Part shown: in pieces, positions 1 through 8,088 of the stretch
How the letters are laid out: each line of letters opens with the position of its first letter
How positions within the stretch are numbered: position 1 is the stretch's first letter
Assembly (NCBI RefSeq): GCF_000820225.1
Contig: NZ_CDDK01000004.1
Location: 95,824-159,823, forward strand
Origin: Aeromonas veronii bv. veronii
GTDB taxonomy: Bacteria; Pseudomonadota; Gammaproteobacteria; Enterobacterales; Aeromonadaceae
DNA length: 64,000 nt
Reading direction: 5' to 3'
The notes under the pieces: model-generated
What the model saw: the letters and a program-made list of their open reading frames with translations, nothing else
Database searches by the model: none
Told to the model about the DNA's origin: nothing
Made by a program: the position numbers and the translations under genes

Positions 1-1
1 C

Positions 2-610
2 CATCAGGAGCTGGTCAAGCTGGGTGTGGACGTGCGTACCGCCACCATGATCACCGAAGCGACCAGCGACGGTCTGCACACCAAGGATGGCGAGCTGATT
101 GAAGCTGACCTGATGGTGTGGGCGGCCGGTATCAAGGCTCCGGATTTCATGAAGGATATCGCTGGTCTTGAGACCAATCGCATCAACCAGCTGGTAGTGA
201 AAGAGACCCTGCAGACTACCCGTGACGAGAACATCTTCGTTATCGGTGACTGCGCAGCCTGCCCGCAGCCGGATGGCAAGTTTGTGCCGCCGCGCGCCCA
301 GTCTGCCCACCAGATGGCCAGCCAGGCATTCAAGAACATTCTGGCCAAGATGAATGGCGGCGAGATGAAGCCCTACCTCTACCACGACCACGGTTCGCTG
401 GTGTCCCTCAGCCGCTTCTCCACCGTGGGCAGCCTGATGGGTAACCTGATGCGCGGCTCCATGATGGTGGAGGGCTACATTGCCCGTCTGGTTTACATCT
501 CCCTCTACCGGATGCACCAGATCGCCCTGCACGGCTACGTCAAGACCGGCCTCATCATGCTGGTGGGTCGCATCAACCGGGTACTGCGCCCGACCCTGAA
601 GCTGCACTAA
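2..610 (+). CDS. ndh: Type II NADH:quinone oxidoreductase (NDH-2), 5'-truncated by window edge
   Basis: This is the C-terminal part (about 202 residues) of the non-proton-pumping NADH dehydrogenase, a peripheral membrane flavoprotein that passes electrons from NADH to quinone. The reading frame is open from base 2, so the start lies outside the window. Visible landmarks are an NADH-domain stretch ([13 protein letters not shown]), the FAD-binding segment with [20 protein letters not shown], and the amphipathic, Arg-rich C-terminus expected for membrane attachment. The gene converges on the next one and shares a hairpin terminator with it. Family resemblance to E. coli Ndh is strong. Confidence 0.95.
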   Translation, partial: HQELVKLGVDVRTATMITEATSDGLHTKDGELIEADLMVWAAGIKAPDFMKDIAGLETNRINQLVVKETLQTTRDENIFVIGDCAACPQPDGKFVPPRAQSAHQMASQAFKNILAKMNGGEMKPYLYHDHGSLVSLSRFSTVGSLMGNLMRGSMMVEGYIARLVYISLYRMHQIALHGYVKTGLIMLVGRINRVLRPTLKLH

Positions 611-642
611 GCCGGGATTTGGCAACATGTTGAATACCAAAA

Positions 643-668
643 GGAGAGGCGATGGCCTCTCCTTTTTT
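643..668 (+). terminator. Bidirectional intrinsic terminator between convergent genes
   Basis: The arms GGAGAGGC (643-650) and GCCTCTCC (655-662) are followed by six T on the plus strand. Four A precede the stem, so it also has a T-run on the minus strand. It can serve both ndh and the convergent permease gene. Confidence 0.85.
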
Positions 669-694
669 ATGGGCGCAGATCAGGAAAGAGAGAG

Positions 695-1348
695 CTACTT
701 GCCCAGATAGGTACGGTCGAAGAAGGTATTGACCCAGTGAGGGCGGTAGATGGCCAGCACCGTCATCGCCATGCCGTTGAGCAGAGCTTCGGGGAACAGC
801 AGCAGTGGCCAGATGGAGAGGTAATCTGCCGTGATGGTGTGCCAGGGGTAGCTGTCACTTAGCCCCATCAGCAACGCGCTGGCGGCCACCTTGACCGAGA
901 TGGTGATGGCGCCGCCGAGAAAGGCGGCAATGAAGATATAGACAAAGAGATGGCGCGGCAGCCAGGCCCAGCTGGCCAGAAACAGCAGCCAGCTGGTGGC
1001 TACCGGCAGGGCGATGCCAACCAGTGCCTGCCAGCCAAAATCGGCCAGATTGGTGACACCGAAGTAACCGAGCACCAGCAGGGTCAGGCAGGGAGCGAGC
1101 AGTGCCAGCCGCCATCCCAGCAGCAGGGTGAGGGAGGTGAGCCCGAGAAAATGGACCTCCAGCCCCTCATGCAGACCGGCCCTTAGATACCAGAGCGGCA
1201 CCAGCGCGATGGCACTGCCCAGCAACAGGTGTTGATAGAGGGGGTTGTCATGGAGGGTTTGCCACAGAGAGCGGCGCAGGCTGAAGGCCAGCAGTACCAG
1301 CCAGATCAGGAGGGCGGCGAGTTGTCCTTCACTCATCTTGTCGTCCAT
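695..1348 (-). CDS. CbiM-like energy-coupling factor permease / membrane protein
   Basis: This 217-residue, very hydrophobic protein has about six predicted membrane segments. Its layout resembles the CbiM family of energy-coupling-factor permeases (S-component-like proteins for cobalt, nickel or vitamins). The C-terminal portion with WPLLLFPEALLNGMAMT is the most family-like stretch. No ATPase (CbiO) or CbiQ gene is adjacent, so substrate and partners cannot be deduced. The assignment is by resemblance, and an orphan integral membrane protein of unknown cargo is the cautious reading. It lies downstream of pflA on the same strand, separated by a hairpin. Confidence 0.7.
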   Translation of the reverse strand: MDDKMSEGQLAALLIWLVLLAFSLRRSLWQTLHDNPLYQHLLLGSAIALVPLWYLRAGLHEGLEVHFLGLTSLTLLLGWRLALLAPCLTLLVLGYFGVTNLADFGWQALVGIALPVATSWLLFLASWAWLPRHLFVYIFIAAFLGGAITISVKVAASALLMGLSDSYPWHTITADYLSIWPLLLFPEALLNGMAMTVLAIYRPHWVNTFFDRTYLGK

Positions 1349-1393
1349 TCATGCAGTTGAGTCCGGGCGGTCTTCCCGACCGCCCCATAGCAG

Positions 1394-1417
1394 AGCAGGC
1401 TGACGAATCAGCCTGCT
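1394..1417 (-). terminator. Hairpin between pflA and the permease gene
   Basis: A perfect 10-bp inverted repeat (AGCAGGCTGA / TCAGCCTGCT) with a CGAA loop lies 7 bases beyond the pflA stop. On the pflA strand it is followed by TCTGC rather than a T-run, so it may only attenuate transcription or protect the 3' end. Confidence 0.5.
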
Positions 1418-1424
1418 TTTACCA

Positions 1425-2222
1425 TCAATATTTGACGTTGTTGTGGTACTTGCCGAGGATGCCCTTGACCCGTTCCATGGTCTCCTTGCTGGGGGGCTTG
1501 ATCCCGCTCAGCTCGTACGGGTCGCCCAGCACGTCCCACTTGTGTTTGCCGAGCTCATGGTAGGGGAGCAGCTCCACCTTCTCCACGCTTTCGCCCAGCT
1601 CGGCGATGAACTGGCCTAGCCCTTCGGCGCTCTCGTCGTCGTCGCTCCAGGTTGGCACCACCACGTAGCGGATCCACATGGTCTTGCCTTTGGCTGCCAG
1701 ATAGCGGGCAAACTCCAGGGTATATCTGTTGCTGACGTGGGTCAGCGGAATGTGTTTCTCGTCATTGATTTGTTTGATGTCGAGCAGCACCAGATCGGTC
1801 TGGTCGAGCAGCTTGTCCACCTGTTCGTCGAGATGACGGACGAAGCCGTTGGTGTCGAGACAGGTGTGGATCCCTTTCTCTTTGCAGGCGGTAAAGAGTT
1901 CGGTAATGAAAGCGGGTTGCAGCATGGCTTCACCGCCGGACGCTGTCACGCCACCGCCGGAGGCATTCATGAAGTGGCGATAACTGGTGATGTCACTCAT
2001 CAACTCCGGTACGGTCACTTCGCGGCCACCTTCGGTATCCCAGGTATCGCGGTTGTGGCAGTACTTGCAGCGCATCAGGCAGCCTTGCATGAATACGATA
2101 AAGCGTATTCCCGGGCCATCGACAGTGCCGCAGGTTTCGACGGAATGGATCCGGCCAACGGTGCCGTGAGCTCCGGCTGGCTGGCTGATTTCAACGGCAG
2201 GGATCCGATTAATGACAGACAT
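1425..2222 (-). CDS. pflA: Pyruvate formate-lyase 1-activating enzyme
   Basis: PflA is a cytosolic radical-SAM enzyme that abstracts hydrogen from the active-site glycine of pyruvate formate-lyase and so enables anaerobic pyruvate cleavage. The 265-residue product carries the CX3CX2C cluster motif (CLMRCKYC), followed by HNRDTWDT, the [15 protein letters not shown] segment and the [13 protein letters not shown]-terminal motif, all as in E. coli PflA. It has about 20 extra N-terminal residues ([11 protein letters not shown]) compared with the 246-residue E. coli protein. ATG at 2222 is preferred because GGAG lies about 7 bases upstream; a TTG four codons earlier is also in frame. pflB is not adjacent. 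Confidence 0.97.
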   Translation of the reverse strand: MSVINRIPAVEISQPAGAHGTVGRIHSVETCGTVDGPGIRFIVFMQGCLMRCKYCHNRDTWDTEGGREVTVPELMSDITSYRHFMNASGGGVTASGGEAMLQPAFITELFTACKEKGIHTCLDTNGFVRHLDEQVDKLLDQTDLVLLDIKQINDEKHIPLTHVSNRYTLEFARYLAAKGKTMWIRYVVVPTWSDDDESAEGLGQFIAELGESVEKVELLPYHELGKHKWDVLGDPYELSGIKPPSKETMERVKGILGKYHNNVKY

Positions 2223-2287
2223 AAACAACTCCAACGATTCGAGCAGGCCGTTATTTTATTACATAAACCCCTATTGATCCTACACCT

Positions 2288-5224
2288 TTAGTCCGCCGCC
2301 CGGCTGCCAAGCAGCTGCTCCAGCCCCTTGACGGTGAGCGGCCGACTGGTGAGAAACCCTTGATAATGCTGGCATCCCAGCGCTTTGAGGATGGCCAGCT
2401 GCGCCTCCTCTTCCACCCCTTCGGCGGTGACGGTAAAACGAAAGACCTGGGCCAGATCGAGTATCGCCTTGACGATGGCTCTGTCCTGTTCGCTGTGTAC
2501 AAGGGTCTGAATGAAGCTTCTGTCCAGCTTCACCTCGTCGGCGGGCAGATCCCGCAGATAGGCCAGCGACGAGTAGCCGGTGCCGAAGTCGTCGATGGAG
2601 ATGAGGATGCCGAGCTCCTTGAGTTGGCGCATTCTGGCGATACTCTCCTGCCGATTCTCCAAGACTACCGATTCGGTCACCTCCAGCAGCAGGCGGGAGG
2701 GGGGCACACCGGTGTCGCGCAAGATGTACTCCACCTGTTGTACGAAGCCCTGGGTGTGGAACTGGCGGGCACTGACGTTGACCGACAGATGGGGGATCTG
2801 CAGGCCACGGTTGAGCCAGAAGCTGTATTGGGCGCAGGCGGTCTTCATCACCCAGTAGCCGATCTCGAGGATCAGGCTGGTCTCTTCGGCGATGGGGATA
2901 AACTCCCCGGGTGGCACCATGGTGCCGTCGCTGCGCTGCCAGCGCAGCAGCGCCTCGATACCCGACAGCGAGCCATTGTCGACCCGATATTGCGGTTGGT
3001 AGTGGAGTTGCAGCTCGTGGTGACGCAGGGCATCGCGCAGCTCATTGGTGAGGGTCAGCCGGTTCTTCTCATGCTGGGCCATCGCCTCGGAAAAGAAGAC
3101 GTAGTGGCCCTGACCGGCGCGCTTGGCCATGTGGGTCGCGGTGTCGGCCTGTTGCATCAGGACCAGATGATCCGTCTCGTTGCCGGAGAAGAGGCTGATC
3201 CCCACCGAGGCGCTGCAGTGCAGCTTGTGATCGCCGATGTCGAACGGGGTACGAAACAGCCCCATCAGCTCGCGGGCGAAGTGCTCTGCCAGAATTTTGG
3301 CGGTGACTTCCCCTTGACCCAGCAGGGTAAAGAGCAGGGCAAACTCATCCCCCGAGATACGCGCCTGCACCAGATTGTCCTGGGGCAGCTCCCTGAAACG
3401 CTGCACCACGGCCTGCAGCAACAGATCGCCGCAGGCGTGACCGAGGGAGTCGTTGATCGACTTGAAGTTGTCGAGATCCACCAGCAGCAGGGCGCCCCAC
3501 TGGCCGTTGGAGGCGCTCAGGGTCTGCTGCAAAATATGGTTGAGGCTGCGCCGGTTGTGCAGACCGCAGAGATCGTCGTAGTAGGCGAGCTGCTCGATAT
3601 GTCTGGCCGCCTCTTTTTCCTGGGTGATGTCGTAGAAGCTGCAGATAAAGTGGCTGAGCTCCCCTTGCTCATCCTTGACGCCGTTCACCATCAAGCGTAC
3701 CGGAAAGAGGTGACCATCCTTGTGCAAGCAGCGCTCTTCCCCGAGCCAGAACTCCTGCTCGTTGACGGTGCGGCTGACATCCTCCTTGAGATGATCCCCG
3801 TAGTAGGTGGGGCGCAGCTTGCGAATGGAGTGACCGATCACCTCTACCTCGCCAAATCCGGTGATCCGGCTGAAGGAGTGGTTGACCTTGAGGATGATGC
3901 CGTTGTGATCCATTACGATCAGCCCATCGTGGGTATTAAAGGCTACCTCGGCCAGTCGCAGGGCATCGTCGGTGGCGAGGCGCTTGAGTTCGATGGCGGC
4001 ACGCTCGTGCTGGCTGCTCAATAGATCCAGAAGCTGTTCGGGCTCCTCAAGGGGGGTATCGAGCAGCAGGGTGATCTGGCCAATGGGGGCGCCGCTCTGG
4101 CCATGGAGCGGAATGCCGATGTAGGCGCTGGCATTGAGGGCAAGCAGCCGGGTCGCTTTGGGATAGCGCACGGGCAGATCTTCCACATAGATGGCCTGAC
4201 CGTGCTGGAACAGCTCCTGAGCGGGGCCGGGGTCGAGCTGGATGGGCTTGAGGGTGGAGCAGATCTCCTCGTTGATGACGCAGCGGGGGATGATCCAGAG
4301 ATCCTGACCGCGGGGCTGGAACTCGCCGATCCAGCCCACCCGGGCACCGCTGGCGTTCATGGCCCAGCTTACCAGCGTCTTGCAGTAGTCGATGCCGGTC
4401 TGCTGGTGCAGTTCGGGCGGGAGGGCCAGCTCGGCGCGGTGCTCTTCTGGTTGCGGTTGCCAGTGGCCGAGCAGCTGGGCGCTGCTGCGCACCAGCTGCA
4501 ACATCTCCTCGCTGAGCGGGGTGGGATCGAGATACTCCAGACTCAGCACCCCGAACAGCTTGTCCTGCTCCAGCAAGGCACCATCTAGGCGTGAGCGCAC
4601 ACCGGCACTGGTCAGATAGAGGTGATTGCTCAGCATCGGCTGGTGGGCAGCCTCCGAGAAGCTCAACGCTTTGCGGGTACGCAGGGCGCGGATATAGCGG
4701 CTGTCACCACGGATGGGGTAGAGCGCCTCGCCCCCCAGGGTGAACACCGGGGTGAGTTGCTCGCTGCCGAGATCGCCGTTGGCCTGATAGTGCCAGAGGA
4801 TGAGCCGATCGGCCCCCAAACTCTCTTTAAGGGCCTCGAGCAGGGGCGCATACTGTTGCTGGCTCGCCATCTGGCTGAGGCGCGGCAGTTGCAATGCCAG
4901 ATCGGCGATGGGCTCCTGACGAAGGTTCTGCAGACAGATGAGCCAGAAGCCATCCTGCTCGTGGGCGAGGGCGATGTGCCAGAGCTGGCTGGCAAAGCGC
5001 ACGGTGATCTTGCCGCCATGGCCGTTGGCCAGCAGTTGTTCGATGGGCAGGCGCAGGGCATCGGGCAGCTGGGCAGGCCAGGGGGCGCGCGGCTCATCGA
5101 GCCAGTAGAGCGGGGTTTGCATCACGTCGGTCAGGGCGACCAGCCGTTGACTGCGCAGATCCAGACGGAAAAAGAGTGGCGTCTGGAGGGCAGGAGGAAG
5201 ATGACTGAGTGCGGTAGACGACAT
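2288..5224 (-). CDS. GAF/PAS-GGDEF-EAL cyclic-di-GMP turnover protein
   Basis: This 978-residue cytoplasmic signalling protein shows no clear membrane helices. Residues 1-290 are unassigned. A GAF-like region follows, then a PAS domain (about 430-560, containing ITGFGEVEVIGHS), GGDEF (575-735) and EAL (745-970). The cyclase signature reads SGDEF, a tolerated variant. The phosphodiesterase half keeps EALLRW, the NVSARQF asparagine, EVTES, DDFGTGYSS, KLDRSF and AEGVE, so it should hydrolyse c-di-GMP; net activity cannot be told from sequence. ATG at 5224 is chosen, with AGGATG upstream. The frame stays open far beyond this start but lies antisense to the reductase gene. Confidence 0.93.
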   Translation of the reverse strand: MSSTALSHLPPALQTPLFFRLDLRSQRLVALTDVMQTPLYWLDEPRAPWPAQLPDALRLPIEQLLANGHGGKITVRFASQLWHIALAHEQDGFWLICLQNLRQEPIADLALQLPRLSQMASQQQYAPLLEALKESLGADRLILWHYQANGDLGSEQLTPVFTLGGEALYPIRGDSRYIRALRTRKALSFSEAAHQPMLSNHLYLTSAGVRSRLDGALLEQDKLFGVLSLEYLDPTPLSEEMLQLVRSSAQLLGHWQPQPEEHRAELALPPELHQQTGIDYCKTLVSWAMNASGARVGWIGEFQPRGQDLWIIPRCVINEEICSTLKPIQLDPGPAQELFQHGQAIYVEDLPVRYPKATRLLALNASAYIGIPLHGQSGAPIGQITLLLDTPLEEPEQLLDLLSSQHERAAIELKRLATDDALRLAEVAFNTHDGLIVMDHNGIILKVNHSFSRITGFGEVEVIGHSIRKLRPTYYGDHLKEDVSRTVNEQEFWLGEERCLHKDGHLFPVRLMVNGVKDEQGELSHFICSFYDITQEKEAARHIEQLAYYDDLCGLHNRRSLNHILQQTLSASNGQWGALLLVDLDNFKSINDSLGHACGDLLLQAVVQRFRELPQDNLVQARISGDEFALLFTLLGQGEVTAKILAEHFARELMGLFRTPFDIGDHKLHCSASVGISLFSGNETDHLVLMQQADTATHMAKRAGQGHYVFFSEAMAQHEKNRLTLTNELRDALRHHELQLHYQPQYRVDNGSLSGIEALLRWQRSDGTMVPPGEFIPIAEETSLILEIGYWVMKTACAQYSFWLNRGLQIPHLSVNVSARQFHTQGFVQQVEYILRDTGVPPSRLLLEVTESVVLENRQESIARMRQLKELGILISIDDFGTGYSSLAYLRDLPADEVKLDRSFIQTLVHSEQDRAIVKAILDLAQVFRFTVTAEGVEEEAQLAILKALGCQHYQGFLTSRPLTVKGLEQLLGSRAAD

Positions 5225-5297
5225 GAACAAACAACATCCTGTTAAGCAACCGTCGGGGTTGCAAGAATACTGCAAAATGGTGTTAAACAAAATTTCA

Positions 5298-5327
5298 TTG
5301 AATTCTAAATTAGAAAAGTCTAATTTA
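5298..5327 (+). promoter_or_regulatory. Promoter with overlapping 22-bp palindrome upstream of the CoA-disulfide reductase gene
   Basis: TTGAAT (5298-5303), a 17-base spacer and TAATTT (5321-5326) form a sigma70-like promoter. A perfect inverted repeat TAAATTAGA-AAAG-TCTAATTTA (5306-5327) covers the spacer and the -10 box, an ideal position for a repressor. AT-rich palindromes of this kind are typical of ArsR-family sulfur sensors; naming such a regulator is inference. Confidence 0.7.
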
Positions 5328-5359
5328 TTGCCCATTATCATGTATGAGGAGTCTTGCAG

Positions 5360-7048
5360 ATGAAACGGATCCTGATTATCGGTGGTGTCGCGGGGGGCGC
5401 ATCGGCGGCGGCTCGTGCTCGTCGTTTGAGTGAAGAGGCAGAGATCGTGATGTTCGAGCGGGGCGAGTTTGTCAGCTTCGCCAACTGCGGTCTGCCCTAT
5501 CACATCGGGGGCGATATCCCCGACCGGGATGCCTTGCTGCTGCAGACTCCCCAGAGTTTCAAGCGCCGTTTCAACGTCGATGTGCGGGTTTTCCACGATG
5601 TGATTGAGATCGACAAGGCGGACAAGACCTTGCTGGTGCGCAACCTGCAAACCGGTGAAGAGCAGCGCGAGCATTACGATGTGCTGCTGCTGAGCCCGGG
5701 GGCGGCGCCGATCCGTCCTCCCTTCCCCGGTATCGACAGCCCCCATGTCTATACCCTGCGCAACATCCCGGACATGGATCGCATTCTGGCGGCCCTGCAT
5801 CACGATCAGCCGCGCCACGTTACCGTGGTGGGTGGCGGTTTTATCGGGCTGGAGATGATGGAGGCGCTGCACCAGCGCAAGCTGGATGTCACCCTGTTGG
5901 AGCTGGCCGATCAGGTGATGGCGCCGGTGGACAAGGAGATGGCCAACATGCTCCATGCCCGCATCCGGGAAGAGGGGATCGACCTTCGCCTGCGCACCGG
6001 CCTCACCGCCATCGAGAGTCTGGATCTGCCTGCCGAGAAGACCTCCGCCGTGTCGACCGCCAAAAGCGGTGGCCTGCGCCTGACCCTCAATGACGGTTCC
6101 CATCTTGATACCGGCCTGCTGATCCTCGCCATCGGCGTCAAGCCGGAAACCCTGCTCGCCGCCAAGGCGGGGCTGGAGCTGGGCCCACGGGGCGGCATCA
6201 AGGTGGATGCCGAGATGCGTACCTCGGATCCCTTTATCTATGCGGTGGGGGATGCGGTGGAAGAGATAGACTTCGTCACCGGCGAATCTGTGCTGATCCC
6301 GCTGGCGGGCCCGGCCAACCGGCAGGGGCGCATCGCCGCCGACAACATGCTGGGCAGAAGCGAAACCTACAAGAAGACGCAAGGGACCGCCATCTGCAAG
6401 CTGTTCGATCTGGCAGTGGCCAGCACCGGCCTCAACGAGAAGCGACTGGTGCAGCTGGGATTGCCGTTCGAGAAGGTCTATGTCCACCCGGGCAGCCACG
6501 CCGGTTACTACCCCGGCGCCCATCCGGTCAGCCTCAAGCTGCTGTTTGCTCCGGATGGCAAGATTTATGGCGCCCAGGCCATCGGCAAGGATGGCATCGA
6601 CAAGCGCATCGACGTGCTGGCGGTGGCCCAGCGCGCCGGTCTCACCGTGTTTGACCTGCAGGATCTGGAGCTTACCTATGCGCCGCCGTTCGGCTCGGCC
6701 AAGGATGTGATCAACATGGCGGGCTTTGTGGCAAGCAACCACCTGAAGGGGGACACCCTGCTCTGCCACGTGGCCGAGGTGCAGGCTCGTAACCCCCATC
6801 AGCTGGTGGTGGATGTGCGCAATGGCCCGGAGCTCGACAAGCTGGGGCGGATTCCGGGGGCGCTGCATATCCCCCTCGACGAGTTGCGTGGTCGCCTCCA
6901 TGAGTTGCCCAAAGAGAAAGAGCTGCTGATCAGCTGTCAGGTCGGGCTGCGCGGCCATGTCGCCTGTCGCCTGCTGAGCCAACACGGCTTTAAAGTGAAG
7001 AATCTCTCCGGCGGCTTCAAAACCTGGCAGATGGCTATCGCCGAGTAA
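5360..7048 (+). CDS. CoA-disulfide / NADH-dependent persulfide reductase with C-terminal rhodanese domain
   Basis: This is a 562-residue flavoprotein of the CoADR-rhodanese (Npsr-like) family, which reduces CoA persulfides, polysulfides or disulfides with NAD(P)H. The dinucleotide fold opens with IIGGVAGGASAA. The redox cysteine is C43 in FANCGLPYHIGG. A second nucleotide motif is VVGGGFIGLEM, and the FAD motif is IYAVGDAVE. The rhodanese domain occupies roughly the last 100 residues, with its cysteine near 526 in SCQVGLRG. ATG at 5360 has AGGAG 8 bases upstream; a TTG two codons earlier is rejected. It is transcribed divergently from the GGDEF/EAL gene. Confidence 0.95.
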   Translation: MKRILIIGGVAGGASAAARARRLSEEAEIVMFERGEFVSFANCGLPYHIGGDIPDRDALLLQTPQSFKRRFNVDVRVFHDVIEIDKADKTLLVRNLQTGEEQREHYDVLLLSPGAAPIRPPFPGIDSPHVYTLRNIPDMDRILAALHHDQPRHVTVVGGGFIGLEMMEALHQRKLDVTLLELADQVMAPVDKEMANMLHARIREEGIDLRLRTGLTAIESLDLPAEKTSAVSTAKSGGLRLTLNDGSHLDTGLLILAIGVKPETLLAAKAGLELGPRGGIKVDAEMRTSDPFIYAVGDAVEEIDFVTGESVLIPLAGPANRQGRIAADNMLGRSETYKKTQGTAICKLFDLAVASTGLNEKRLVQLGLPFEKVYVHPGSHAGYYPGAHPVSLKLLFAPDGKIYGAQAIGKDGIDKRIDVLAVAQRAGLTVFDLQDLELTYAPPFGSAKDVINMAGFVASNHLKGDTLLCHVAEVQARNPHQLVVDVRNGPELDKLGRIPGALHIPLDELRGRLHELPKEKELLISCQVGLRGHVACRLLSQHGFKVKNLSGGFKTWQMAIAE

Positions 7049-7071
7049 CCGTTTTATTTCTGTGCCTGTTT

Positions 7072-7109
7072 GCCCCTCTCCCTTGTGCGTGCAAGATGAG
7101 GGGCTTTTT
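7072..7109 (+). terminator. Intrinsic terminator after the reductase gene
   Basis: GCCCCTC (7072-7078) pairs with GAGGGGC (7098-7104), with an inner TTG/CAA extension, and is followed by five T. Confidence 0.9.
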
Positions 7110-7263
7110 GTTTCTGCTTTTCGCCCTTCTTGCATTCCCCCCGTTGCTGCAATATTTCGACACACTTTATTTCCTGTGCCGGACAAAATTAACGTTTTGT
7201 TCAGGGGATGGGTGCTATAACCCCTGCCTCGTTCATGATGAACCGTGTAGTAGGGAGAGTGAC

Positions 7264-7923
7264 ATGCTGGATATGCTGATGGCCATTTGGCATCAGGATT
7301 TTGACGCCCTGGTTCAGATGCAGGCGGTACCCCTGCTGATCAGTTGCCTGATGCTGGTACTGCTGCTGGAGTCCGCATTCGTCTTCCTGCCCCTGCCGGG
7401 GGACAGCCTGGTACTGCTGGCCGGTGGGTTGGTGGGCATGGGGGTGTTTGGCCCCGAAGTGACTCTTGTCTATCTGCCGTTGGCTGCAGGCATAGGTTCC
7501 GTGCTCGCCTACTGGCAGGGACGGGCCCTACAGCGCACCCGCTTTATGGATCATATCGAACGGATGTTGCCTCCCGACAGCCTGCCCAAGGCGACCCGGC
7601 TGCTGAAAAAGTACGGTTTTCTGGCGATGTTCTCCTCCCGTTTTATCCCGTTCGTGCGGGTGCTGACCCCCATGCTGATGGGGATTGGCCGCCTGAGCGT
7701 GCTGCGGATGTGCGTGGCCAGCTTTGCCAGTGCCTTTATGTGGGCGCTCTGCCTCAGTTTGGTGGGCAAGCTGGCGATGAATACCCCCTTCTTTCTCCAC
7801 CACAGCGAACTGTTGACCCGGGCCCTGCTGATTACCTCGCTGGTGCTGTTTCTGGCGGCCGTCATGGCCATCCTGTTTCGCTGGTTCAAAGGCGGAGCAA
7901 AAAACGAGACCAGCCACGACTAG
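7264..7923 (+). CDS. DedA-family integral membrane protein
   Basis: This 219-residue inner-membrane protein of the DedA (SNARE-associated/VTT) family is related to proteins that flip or recycle polyprenyl-phosphate and phospholipid carriers. The signatures are the re-entrant FLPLPGDSLVLLAGGLVGMG segment and the characteristic SRFIPFVRVLTPMLMGIGR motif with conserved Arg residues, followed by terminal membrane helices and a Lys/Asn-rich tail. ATG at 7264 is preceded by GGGAGAG. The frame is open upstream to 7096, but that stretch overlaps the preceding terminator and lacks family similarity. Confidence 0.92.
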   Translation: MLDMLMAIWHQDFDALVQMQAVPLLISCLMLVLLLESAFVFLPLPGDSLVLLAGGLVGMGVFGPEVTLVYLPLAAGIGSVLAYWQGRALQRTRFMDHIERMLPPDSLPKATRLLKKYGFLAMFSSRFIPFVRVLTPMLMGIGRLSVLRMCVASFASAFMWALCLSLVGKLAMNTPFFLHHSELLTRALLITSLVLFLAAVMAILFRWFKGGAKNETSHD

Positions 7924-7930
7924 ATGACAA

Positions 7931-7960
7931 CCCTTGCCGCACTGGATCAGTGGGCAAGGG
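7931..7960. other. Long perfect hairpin without a T-run after the DedA gene
   Basis: CCCTTGCC-G-CACTG-GAT-CAGTG-GGCAAGGG folds into an almost uninterrupted stem 8 bases beyond the DedA stop. It lacks a terminal T-run on the plus strand, so it may stabilise the 3' end rather than terminate transcription. Confidence 0.55.
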
Positions 7961-8088
7961 GGTTCTCGTGCTGCAGGGGGGCGGAATTGTGCCCATTCGG
8001 GTAATGAGCTTTGTGTCGGGTGAGCAGGATGCCTTATCCTGTTTCCAGCCACGCTGCGTTTGCAGCGCTCCAACTCGGGATGGAACCT

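Noticed and set aside
1394-1417. Strong intrinsic terminator after pflA
   Set aside because: The stem is perfect but no T-run follows on the relevant strand; kept only as a hairpin of uncertain role.
5225-7186. Upstream open extension of the minus-strand GGDEF/EAL frame (total 1632 codons)
   Set aside because: It runs antisense to the well-conserved CoA-disulfide reductase gene, and the translated extension is low-complexity and unlike any protein; the ATG at 5224 begins the family-like sequence.
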